Assembly: GCA_017615055.1 (NCBI GenBank)
Contig: JAGAAW010000050.1
Location: forward strand, 1-60,201
Source: Fibrobacter sp.
GTDB lineage: Bacteria; Fibrobacterota; Fibrobacteria; Fibrobacterales; Fibrobacteraceae
Reading direction: 5' to 3'
Length of the DNA: 60,201 bases
This document shows, one piece after another, positions 53,491 to 60,201 of the stretch. The translations under genes and the position numbers were made by a program. Within the stretch, counting starts at the first letter, position 1. Each line of letters opens with the position of its first letter. Below the pieces are notes generated by a model. It did not search any database, had not been told where the DNA came from, and worked only from the letters and a program-made list of their open reading frames with translations.

Positions 53491-54594
53491 TTACTGCACG
53501 CCCGAGTCAAGACCCTTGAGCGGCACGTACTTGACGCTGCCGTCGGCCTTCACGATCACTGCAACACCGGCGAGGAAGTTGAGCCAGCTCTTGTCTTCGT
53601 GATAGCGCATGTCGAGTTGCCTGTTGGTAATGTAGATCACCAGCGGGTAGAGCATCTGGTCGTGCGAAATGACTACACTTACGCGGCTTTGCGGAATTAC
53701 CTGCGCAAGGATTATTTCGTTCATGAACTGAGCACCGCGTTCCATGAGGTCGTAGAAACCGTCATTGAAATTGACTGACGGGTCGTTGTACTCGTTGAAT
53801 GCCCAGCGGGAAATAACTTCGTAGCTGCTCGGGACGGTCGCGTTGTATTCTTCGATTTTCGAGTGGTCCTTTTCGAACCATCCGCCATTCAGGTCCTTGA
53901 GTGCCACATGGGAAAGTTCGGTCTGGCCGCGGCCCTGGGCAATCGCCATGCAGGTCTGCAGCGTGCGGGGAACTTCGGAATGCCAGTACTTGATTTCGTC
54001 GGTGCCGGCGAGTTTCTTGCCGACATCGTTCCCCTGGAGGTAGCCCCATCCGGTAAGCACGCCGTCCACGTCGGTGCTGCTGGTGCGGTGGGCATGGCGC
54101 ATGATGAATGCGACCTTGTCAGTCGGGTCAAGTGCCGGATAGATTTTCTGGATGCCGACGAAGTCCGCGTAGGCGGCCGCATTCGGGTCAAACGGGGTCG
54201 TGTCGTCATCTTCCATGATGTTACCCATGAGCTTGCCGTCGCAGGTAACCTTGACTCCGTTGCCGAACGCCGCGGGTTCTGTGGTGCAGCCCATGTCCGG
54301 GACTACGACGGCTTCGGTCGTGAATTCGGTTGCAGGTGCGACGCTCCCGCTAGAGGGAACCTGGCTAGGACCGACAGGGCCCGTGCTCGAGGAAGATGTC
54401 AAGAGGTCGGCGGAACTGCCGGGAATGTCCGGGTTTACGCCGGAAGAATTACCGGGAAGAGCGTCGGAGGAACTCGGCTGTTCGATGCCGGAACTCGGGG
54501 TCGTGTTGTCGGGACCGCTGGAACTGTCGTCACCGCAGGCGGTAAGAGCCAGGGCGGCAAACAGGGAAATGGGCAATGCTGCGATTTTTTTCAT
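53491..54594 (-). CDS. Histidine-phosphatase-domain lipoprotein
   Basis: 367 residues with lipobox LALTAC (Cys about 20), then a long Ser/Pro/Gly linker to ~90. The C-terminal ~230 residues are a histidine phosphatase superfamily domain: the N-terminal motif reads IMRHAHRTSS (His167 as the likely phospho-acceptor; the usual RHG is RHA), the second His is in VVISHDQMLYPL, and WHSEVPRTLQTCMAIA provides the Arg expected in the phosphate pocket. The domain is therefore probably catalytic, on an extracellular or periplasmic phosphoester. Phytase-like or nucleotidase-like use is possible. First gene of a pair with trmO. Confidence 0.82.
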   Translation of the reverse strand: MKKIAALPISLFAALALTACGDDSSSGPDNTTPSSGIEQPSSSDALPGNSSGVNPDIPGSSADLLTSSSSTGPVGPSQVPSSGSVAPATEFTTEAVVVPDMGCTTEPAAFGNGVKVTCDGKLMGNIMEDDDTTPFDPNAAAYADFVGIQKIYPALDPTDKVAFIMRHAHRTSSTDVDGVLTGWGYLQGNDVGKKLAGTDEIKYWHSEVPRTLQTCMAIAQGRGQTELSHVALKDLNGGWFEKDHSKIEEYNATVPSSYEVISRWAFNEYNDPSVNFNDGFYDLMERGAQFMNEIILAQVIPQSRVSVVISHDQMLYPLVIYITNRQLDMRYHEDKSWLNFLAGVAVIVKADGSVKYVPLKGLDSGVQ

Positions 54595-54716
54595 GTCTAA
54601 CCTCGCGTTAGCCCCTTTGGGGCGAACTTTTATATTCTATATGTAATTTATTGCACCTCGATTTACAAGTAAAAATTTGGCAAAAGGTGCCCCAAAACGC
54701 CCTTTTGTGGCAATTT

Positions 54717-55499
54717 TCACTTCTTTTCGCCCGAATACGATGCGTCTGCGCGCTCGTTGCGGCGCTTGAGTTCCTGGTTCAGCGGCCAGTAGATGCATGC
54801 GAACAGGGCATACCCGCACAGGAGCACAATCCAGTGGTTCAGGTGGAGGAGTGTCTCGAGGTAGCGCATCTCGATAAACATGATCGGGCCCGCGATAAGG
54901 AACAGCGGGAGTTGCCTGCACTGGTCGCCCAGGGAATAGCGGCTCTCGTAGCTTACGATGGAGTTCATCATCGGAAAACTCGTGCAGAAACCGCCCATGA
55001 GGTGCTTGATGACCATGAGGCCCGAGACGACGCCCGCGATTGCCGGGGCCTTGATGTACACGGGGAGCGGGGTCTTGTACCGCACGCCGGACTTGTACTT
55101 CTGCTTCTGGAAGAGCATTACCCCTACGGTGAAGTCAAAAGCGCACACCCCGAGGAACATTGCCTCGGTATCGGGGACTATGGGCATCAGGAGGGTGCCG
55201 AGGGTGACAAAGAAGGCGAGCCCGAGCGCGATGGAGGGGATGATGGGGATTTTGACCTTGTAGTGGAGGATCCGCACGATATGCACGTAGAGCAGGCACA
55301 TGAACCCCGAAATGGCGTTTGCAGCCCCCATCGGTAGCCCGACGGCTATGTAGGCGAACCCGCAGGGGATGGGGATCGTGGCGGCGACGGCCTTGAGCTG
55401 GGGGTCCTTGGTGTAGGCGCTGAAAACGCCGAGGGCGGTCACCATGAACACGAGCAGCCAGTCGTAAAACGCGAAATGGAAGTTGAGGCTTTCCAACAT
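54717..55499 (-). CDS. Polytopic membrane protein of unknown function
   Basis: 260 residues with about seven predicted membrane helices and a short charged C-terminus (QELKRRNERADASYSGEKK). Gly-rich helix patterns such as GVFSAYTKD and GLPMGAANAISGF are visible, but no family signature that I recognise. The segment IPCGFAYIAVGLPMGAANA suggests tight helix packing. It is divergent from the pyrophosphatase gene, sharing a 105-bp upstream region that contains the CGGGC-TTT-GCCCG hairpin (55560-55572). Confidence 0.75.
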   Translation of the reverse strand: MLESLNFHFAFYDWLLVFMVTALGVFSAYTKDPQLKAVAATIPIPCGFAYIAVGLPMGAANAISGFMCLLYVHIVRILHYKVKIPIIPSIALGLAFFVTLGTLLMPIVPDTEAMFLGVCAFDFTVGVMLFQKQKYKSGVRYKTPLPVYIKAPAIAGVVSGLMVIKHLMGGFCTSFPMMNSIVSYESRYSLGDQCRQLPLFLIAGPIMFIEMRYLETLLHLNHWIVLLCGYALFACIYWPLNQELKRRNERADASYSGEKK

Positions 55500-55604
55500 G
55501 GAGTGAAAATTTAAAAAAATTAGTCCTTTTCGGCTTTTTTGGGTATAGATTTAATTTGGCGGGCTTTGCCCGTATCGGTAAAATTATAGGCAAGCGAGGT
55601 ACAA

Positions 55605-57974
55605 ATGCTCTCAATTCCATGTTATTGGTATTTTGTCCCGGTTGCAGCGTTGATTGCGCTGGGAATGGCGTTTTTCTTCTACCGGTTTATGAAACGGCAG
55701 CCAGACGGTACCCGCAAGATGAAGGCGATTGCGCACTTTGTGCGCGTCGGGGCGTTTGCCTACCTCAGACGGCAATACAAGACGGTTTCCATCGTATTTG
55801 CCGTACTTTTCGTGATATTCGTGGTGCTTGCGATTATGGGCATCCAGAACCCGTTCGTGCCGGTGGCATTCCTGACCGGTGGCTTCTTTAGCGGGCTTTG
55901 TGGATTCCTGGGCATGAAGACGGCGACTTACGCGAGTTCCCGTACGGCGAATGGCGCTATTAGCAGCCTGAACCGCGGGCTTGTCATCGCGTTCCGTAGC
56001 GGTGCGGTGATGGGGCTCGTGGTGGTCGGTTTCGGCTTGCTCGATATTTCGGCCTGGTTTTTTGCGCTTAACTTTATCTACGACCATAACGTGTGGAACT
56101 TCGGTGCCGATGTGGCCACAAAGCTCTCGCTCGGGGCCTGGAACGCCGATATGGTAAATAATGCCGAGTGGGCGCATGCGAAGATGGTGGAAATCACCAC
56201 GACCATGCTTACCTTCGGGATGGGTGCCTCCCTGCAGGCGCTGTTCGCCCGTGTGGGTGGCGGTATCTACACGAAGGCGGCCGATGTCGGCGCCGACCTT
56301 GTGGGCAAGGTCGAGGCGGGCATCCCCGAGGATGACCCGCGCAACCCGGCGACCATTGCGGATAATGTCGGTGATAACGTGGGGGATGTCGCCGGGATGG
56401 GCGCCGACCTCTATGAATCCTACTGCGGGTCTATCCTCTCGACGGCTGCCCTCGGGGCGGCACTCCCGATGGGCGGCATGAAGCTCGTCATCGCCCCGAT
56501 GGTGGTGGCGGCAATCGGCATATTGCTCTCGCTCGTGGGCATATACGCGGTACGCACGAAGGAGACCGCCGACACGAAGTCGCTGTTGCGTTCGCTCCTT
56601 ACGGGGACGCTCGGGTCCTCCGTGCTTATCCTCGTGGCGCTCTTCGTGCTAGTGAAAATCGACTTTATCTCGATGGGTATCTTCGGTTCCGTGCTCTCGG
56701 GCCTTGCCGCGGGTATCCTTATTGGGCAGTTTACCGAACACTACACTTCCGATGCCTACAAGCCCACGCGCGGCATCGCGGGCCAGGCGAGGCTCGGCGC
56801 AGCGACGACGATTATCGACGGCATCTCCGTCGGCATGTTCTCCACGGGGCTCCCGGTGGTGACAATCGTGGTGGGTATCATCTTCTCGTTCGGCTGCTCC
56901 GGCGGTTTCGAAAACATGGCAATGGGTCTCTACGGTGTGGGCTTTGCCGCGGTGGGCATGCTGAGTACGCTGGGCATCACGCTTGCGACCGATGCGTTCG
57001 GGCCGATTGCCGACAATGCGGGCGGTAACGCCGAGATGGCGGGCCTCGACCCCGAAGTACGTGCCCGTACCGATGAACTCGACATGCTGGGCAACACGAC
57101 CGCCGCGACGGGCAAGGGATTCGCGATTGGCTCTGCGGCCCTTACCGCGATGGCGCTTCTTGCATCTTACGTGGAAGAAGTGAAAATCTGGCTCGGGCAC
57201 CTTGCGACCTCTGCGGAGGGCGTGTGGAAGGTGGGCTCCGTCGCGTTTGCGAACGGCGCGAACGACCTGGCCAATGCACTCTCGGGTGTCGCGGGCGTCA
57301 AGTTCCTGGATGGCGGCACGCGTGCGATTGCCGAGAACGGCGACCTGCTCGGTATGGTCGCAAGCAAGGTGAACTATGCGGACTTCATGCAGATTTATAA
57401 CCTGAACCTGATGAACCCTATGCTGCTTGGCGGCCTGTTCATCGGCGCGATGATGACGTTCGTGTTCTGCGCGCTTACCATCAAGGCGGTGGGGCGCGCG
57501 GCTTCGGCGATGGTCGAAGAGGTGCGCCGCCAGTTCCGTGAAATTCCGGGAATCATGGAAGGGACAGCGGAACCGAATTACGCGCGTTGCGTGGACATTT
57601 CGACTACGGGGGCCCAGCACGAGATGATATTGCCGTCGATCCTAGCGGTGGTCGTGCCTGTGCTGGTGGGGCTCTTCATGGGTGTTGCGGGCGTGTTCGG
57701 ATTGTTGGCCGGAGGGCTTGCAAGCGGGTTTGCGCTTGCGACGATGCTCAACAACGCGGGTGGCGCCTGGGATAATGCGAAGAAGTTTGTCGAGAAGGGC
57801 AATTACGGCGGCAAGGGCTCCGATACGCACAAGGCTGCCGTGGTGGGCGATACCGTGGGTGACCCGTTCAAGGATACCGCAGGTCCCTCGCTCAACATCC
57901 TCATCAAGCTCATGACCATGGTGAGCGTCGTGTTCGCCGGCGTCATCGTCCGTTTCGGAGACATGTTCTTCTAG
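55605..57974 (+). CDS. hppA: Membrane-bound proton/sodium-translocating pyrophosphatase
   Basis: 789 residues with ~16 membrane helices. It couples PPi hydrolysis to ion export across the inner membrane. The substrate-binding region reads YTKAADVGADLVGKVEAGIPEDDPRNPATIADNVGDNVGDVAG (position ~225-270), and the C-terminal repeat of that motif is KAAVVGDTVGDPFKDTAGPSLN. The residue that separates K+-dependent from K+-independent forms is Ala in GNTTAATGKGF, so this is the K+-dependent class, which contains both Na+ and H+ pumps. Which ion is moved cannot be settled by eye. A GAGGT site precedes the ATG. Confidence 0.96.
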   Translation: MLSIPCYWYFVPVAALIALGMAFFFYRFMKRQPDGTRKMKAIAHFVRVGAFAYLRRQYKTVSIVFAVLFVIFVVLAIMGIQNPFVPVAFLTGGFFSGLCGFLGMKTATYASSRTANGAISSLNRGLVIAFRSGAVMGLVVVGFGLLDISAWFFALNFIYDHNVWNFGADVATKLSLGAWNADMVNNAEWAHAKMVEITTTMLTFGMGASLQALFARVGGGIYTKAADVGADLVGKVEAGIPEDDPRNPATIADNVGDNVGDVAGMGADLYESYCGSILSTAALGAALPMGGMKLVIAPMVVAAIGILLSLVGIYAVRTKETADTKSLLRSLLTGTLGSSVLILVALFVLVKIDFISMGIFGSVLSGLAAGILIGQFTEHYTSDAYKPTRGIAGQARLGAATTIIDGISVGMFSTGLPVVTIVVGIIFSFGCSGGFENMAMGLYGVGFAAVGMLSTLGITLATDAFGPIADNAGGNAEMAGLDPEVRARTDELDMLGNTTAATGKGFAIGSAALTAMALLASYVEEVKIWLGHLATSAEGVWKVGSVAFANGANDLANALSGVAGVKFLDGGTRAIAENGDLLGMVASKVNYADFMQIYNLNLMNPMLLGGLFIGAMMTFVFCALTIKAVGRAASAMVEEVRRQFREIPGIMEGTAEPNYARCVDISTTGAQHEMILPSILAVVVPVLVGLFMGVAGVFGLLAGGLASGFALATMLNNAGGAWDNAKKFVEKGNYGGKGSDTHKAAVVGDTVGDPFKDTAGPSLNILIKLMTMVSVVFAGVIVRFGDMFF

Positions 57975-58027
57975 AGGCCATTGGTCAATAGTCGTTTGTC
58001 GGTTGTTGTTGGTTGAAAATTTCCTTT

Positions 58028-58048
58028 TATTATATTTGAAATATAATA
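58028..58048. promoter_or_regulatory. Palindrome containing the TATATTTG promoter element
   Basis: Perfect 21-bp inverted repeat TATTATATTT-G-AAATATAATA directly before the AGGAGG site of the next gene. It includes TATATTTG at 58031-58038 and a possible -35 TTGGTT 16 bp upstream. Confidence 0.55.
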
Positions 58049-58057
58049 GGAGGAAAT

Positions 58058-59638
58058 GTGCGTTCTCTTTGGCTTTACATTCTTATTTGTGCGGTGATGT
58101 TTGTCGCCTGTAATGACGATGGCAGTGACTTTACAACGCGGCCTTCAGATGATGAGCCGTCCGAAGTCAAGTCCAGTAGTTCAGCGAAGTCGTCGAGCTC
58201 GTATAGGGCTAAATCCTCTAGTTCGGTTACACAGGCTGTCTTTTGCAAGACAGAAGCGGAGGATGTCTGCGAATATGGAACCCTGACGGACGAGCGTGAT
58301 GGCCAGACCTACAAGACGGTGAAGATTGGCGACCAGTGGTGGATGGCCGAAAACCTCAATTATGCGGCCTTGGAACCGACGGCATGGGAAGATTCTTCGA
58401 GTTTCTGTTACGATAATAAACCGGCCCATTGCAAAATTTATGGTAGGCTTTACACCTGGGCTGCTGCGGTGGGCAAGTCCGATGATGAATGTGGCTATGG
58501 AAAGAAATGCTCTCTGCCCGCGAAGAATGTCCAGGGTGTTTGCCCTGATGGTTGGCACCTGCCCAGTGAACGGGATATCATACGCTTGCTTTGGGCTACG
58601 GATGAGTATTCTTACGTCGGTACAAATTTGAAAGCCTTCAGTGGCTGGCTGGGGTATGGAAGTGGTCCGGGTAATGGTACCGATGACTACGGGTTCTCGG
58701 GACTGCCTTCCGGCATCAAGACCTTCGATGCGGATTACCGGTATGAGGGTATCTACACGTATTTCTGGAGTTCAACGGAAATCGATGCATACCACGCTCA
58801 CACGATGTCCTTGCGGTCCGATCGCTATCTCATGCTTTTTGATTATACAAAGTTCCGTGCCTATTCTGTCCGCTGTCTCAAGGATTCTGCTGATGGCTGG
58901 GACGATGATGACGACGACAGCACTGATGATGTGACAAACACCGTGACCATGACGATGCCCTGCAAGACCAAAACGAAAGATGATTGCGAATACGGTTCGC
59001 TGACCGATAAGCGCGATGGCCGGACGTACAGGACGGTGAAGATTGGTGACCTGTGGTGGATGGCCGAAAACCTCAGTTACCCGTATCTGCAACCGACATC
59101 GAAGCAGGATTCATCGAGTTTCTGCGTGAATAACGATTCCGCATTGTGCGACACGCTCGGGCGCCTGTACCTATGGAGTGCCGCTATGGATAGCGCGGCG
59201 CTATTTAGCTCGGACGGCAAGGGGTGTGGAATGGATGGGCACTGTTCTGCTAACGGTGTTGTCCGCGGCGTGTGCCCGGAAGGCTGGCATTTACCCGATA
59301 CGGTGGAATTTAGTAATCTTGTCATTGCGGCGGGTGGCGAGCTTGAGGCTGGCTTAATGTTGAAATCTACATCTGGTTGGGACTATGATAAGGGGAAAAG
59401 GGGTGGTATAGACGCCTTTGGGTTTACGGCTGTGCCTGCCGGATTATGGGTGGAAAATGAAAATAATCCAAAGGATTATCGAGCTCAAGGGGCGTCTGCA
59501 ATTTACTGGACTTCTACAATGGACCATCGCGATAACAACCAGGCTCACAATTGGGAATTCCGTGACGAGTATGATGATGTTTCTAAGTGGAGCACTTATG
59601 TGGATGACGCTTATTCTGTCCGCTGTGTAAAGGACTAA
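58058..59638 (+). CDS. Lipoprotein with two FISUMP domains
   Basis: 526 residues with a GTG start and a strong AGGAGG site. Hydrophobic segment and lipobox MFVAC (Cys about 18), then a linker with repeated KSSSS/AKSSSS units to ~60. Two FISUMP domains follow, opening at residues ~75 and ~314 with RDGQTYKTVKIGDQWWMAENL and RDGRTYRTVKIGDLWWMAENL (quoted to mark the positions), each ending in YSVRC. An Asp-run (DDDDD) separates them. Compared with the three-domain protein at 6448 both domains are the longer subtype with an extra Cys-containing insertion after the WMAENL motif. Function is unknown. Confidence 0.9.
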   Translation: MRSLWLYILICAVMFVACNDDGSDFTTRPSDDEPSEVKSSSSAKSSSSYRAKSSSSVTQAVFCKTEAEDVCEYGTLTDERDGQTYKTVKIGDQWWMAENLNYAALEPTAWEDSSSFCYDNKPAHCKIYGRLYTWAAAVGKSDDECGYGKKCSLPAKNVQGVCPDGWHLPSERDIIRLLWATDEYSYVGTNLKAFSGWLGYGSGPGNGTDDYGFSGLPSGIKTFDADYRYEGIYTYFWSSTEIDAYHAHTMSLRSDRYLMLFDYTKFRAYSVRCLKDSADGWDDDDDDSTDDVTNTVTMTMPCKTKTKDDCEYGSLTDKRDGRTYRTVKIGDLWWMAENLSYPYLQPTSKQDSSSFCVNNDSALCDTLGRLYLWSAAMDSAALFSSDGKGCGMDGHCSANGVVRGVCPEGWHLPDTVEFSNLVIAAGGELEAGLMLKSTSGWDYDKGKRGGIDAFGFTAVPAGLWVENENNPKDYRAQGASAIYWTSTMDHRDNNQAHNWEFRDEYDDVSKWSTYVDDAYSVRCVKD

Positions 59639-59641
59639 TTC

Positions 59642-59649
59642 TATATTTG
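59642..59649 (+). promoter_or_regulatory. TATATTTG promoter element of the HAD gene
   Basis: Octamer 6 bp before the ATG at 59656, with no Shine-Dalgarno sequence. If used, transcription would start at or next to the ATG. Confidence 0.4.
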
Positions 59650-59655
59650 CCCGCG

Positions 59656-60201
59656 ATGAAAATTCTGTTCACAGACCTTGACGGCACGCTTCTGACCGAT
59701 GACAAGCGCATCTCTGAAACCGACATGCGCTCTATCCGCATGATGATCGATGCGGGCCACAAGTTCGTGATGACTACAGGCAGGCCGCTCACGAGCGTCA
59801 AGCAACTGGCGGAGCAGTACGGGTTCCTGGAGCCGGGATTCTTCCTCGTGAGTTTCAACGGCGGGCTCATCTACGATTGCGGCGAAAAGAAGCCTATTCT
59901 CACGCGCTACATTCCCGTCGATGAGGTCAAGGCCATCATGGATGCCGCGCATGCCCGCGGGATGCACGCGCACACCTACTCGGGCGACCTCGTTGTCTCG
60001 GAATACGAGACGGAACAGCTCAAGACGTATTGCCGCCTGATGAAGATGGACTACGTGGTGGTGAAGGATATCCGCGAGTATTACGGCGAGTTCGTCAATG
60101 TCGTGGTGAAGCCGCCCATCAAGGTGAACATCATTACGCCCTTCGAACATTCGGGCCTCGTGGATTTCCGCACCGAGATGCGGAAGACTACCGAGGGCAA
60201 G
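59656..60201 (+). CDS. Cof-type HAD-IIB sugar-phosphatase-like hydrolase, 5' part
   Basis: First 182 codons of a Cof-like HAD hydrolase; the gene runs off the right edge. Motif I is FTDLDGTLLTDD (the two catalytic Asp), motif II is in MTTGRPLTS, and the type IIB cap begins after SFNGGLIYD. The family dephosphorylates sugar phosphates and related metabolites in the cytoplasm. The rest of the cap and motifs III and IV lie outside the window. The start follows a TATATTTG element by 6 bp with no ribosome binding site. Confidence 0.9.
   Translation, partial: MKILFTDLDGTLLTDDKRISETDMRSIRMMIDAGHKFVMTTGRPLTSVKQLAEQYGFLEPGFFLVSFNGGLIYDCGEKKPILTRYIPVDEVKAIMDAAHARGMHAHTYSGDLVVSEYETEQLKTYCRLMKMDYVVVKDIREYYGEFVNVVVKPPIKVNIITPFEHSGLVDFRTEMRKTTEGK

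Overview
The window looks like chromosomal DNA from a Fibrobacter (Fibrobacterota), probably a gut or rumen strain. The reasons are two lipoproteins built from the Fibrobacter succinogenes major paralogous (FISUMP, TIGR02145) domain, three tandem ~920-residue lipoproteins of the kind described as Fibrobacter family TIGR02171, many lipoproteins with serine-run linkers after the lipobox, type IX secretion-like C-terminal tails on secreted carbohydrate-active proteins, and a CE6-type acetyl esterase. No IS element, phage gene or CRISPR array was seen.

Layout. 1-2.5 kb (+): end of a phosphohexomutase gene, a Lys-rich exported protein and a YebC-family regulator. 2.6-6.3 kb: a Ser-rich lipoprotein (+), then the minus-strand cluster obgE-smpB-amidase. 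6.4-10.3 kb (+): an accessory-looking pair, a FISUMP lipoprotein and an AAA ATPase/nuclease-fold protein with a palindromic promoter. 10.3-13.5 kb (-): rlmN, a TPMT-like methyltransferase, ychJ and argC. 13.6-17.0 kb: a class A PBP (-), tRNA-Arg(ACG) (+) with a duplicated 3' end, and rpsD (-). 17.2-24.5 kb (-): a large lipoprotein, a double beta-helix pectate-lyase-like secreted protein and a Cthe_2159-like carbohydrate-binding lipoprotein. 24.7-40.8 kb (+): a Wzi-like outer-membrane barrel, a U32 (TrhP-like) protein, a small helical protein, an AlgX-like SGNH lipoprotein, a SirB1-like transglutaminase, three TIGR02171 lipoproteins and a GT-C-like membrane protein. 41.2-50.5 kb (+): a divergent DnaA-like protein, an epimerase, a lipoprotein, NAD synthetase and the MoxR-DUF58-TgpA trio. 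50.5-60.2 kb: repeats, a lipocalin-like lipoprotein, the CE6 esterase, TrmO, a histidine-phosphatase lipoprotein, a membrane protein, membrane pyrophosphatase, a second FISUMP lipoprotein and the start of a Cof-type HAD hydrolase.

Housekeeping functions (ribosome rescue and assembly, RNA modification, peptidoglycan, NAD, arginine, pyrophosphate energetics) are interleaved with envelope and surface functions. The most system-like unit is 28.1-40.8 kb. It runs from an AlgX-type acyltransferase-like lipoprotein through a transglutaminase-like protein and three FGE-like/beta-propeller/SGNH-like lipoproteins to a GT-C membrane protein, with tight or overlapping junctions from 30.9 kb on. I infer a cell-surface glycan or lipid modification role, but no step is proven. 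Other items worth attention are the DnaA-like protein lacking the arginine-finger motif, the NAD synthetase with a collapsed glutaminase domain, the tRNA 3'-end duplication enclosing a GNRA-hairpin-rich segment, and a recurring promoter pattern (TTGA.. -16- TANATTTG) that resembles Bacteroidetes promoters.
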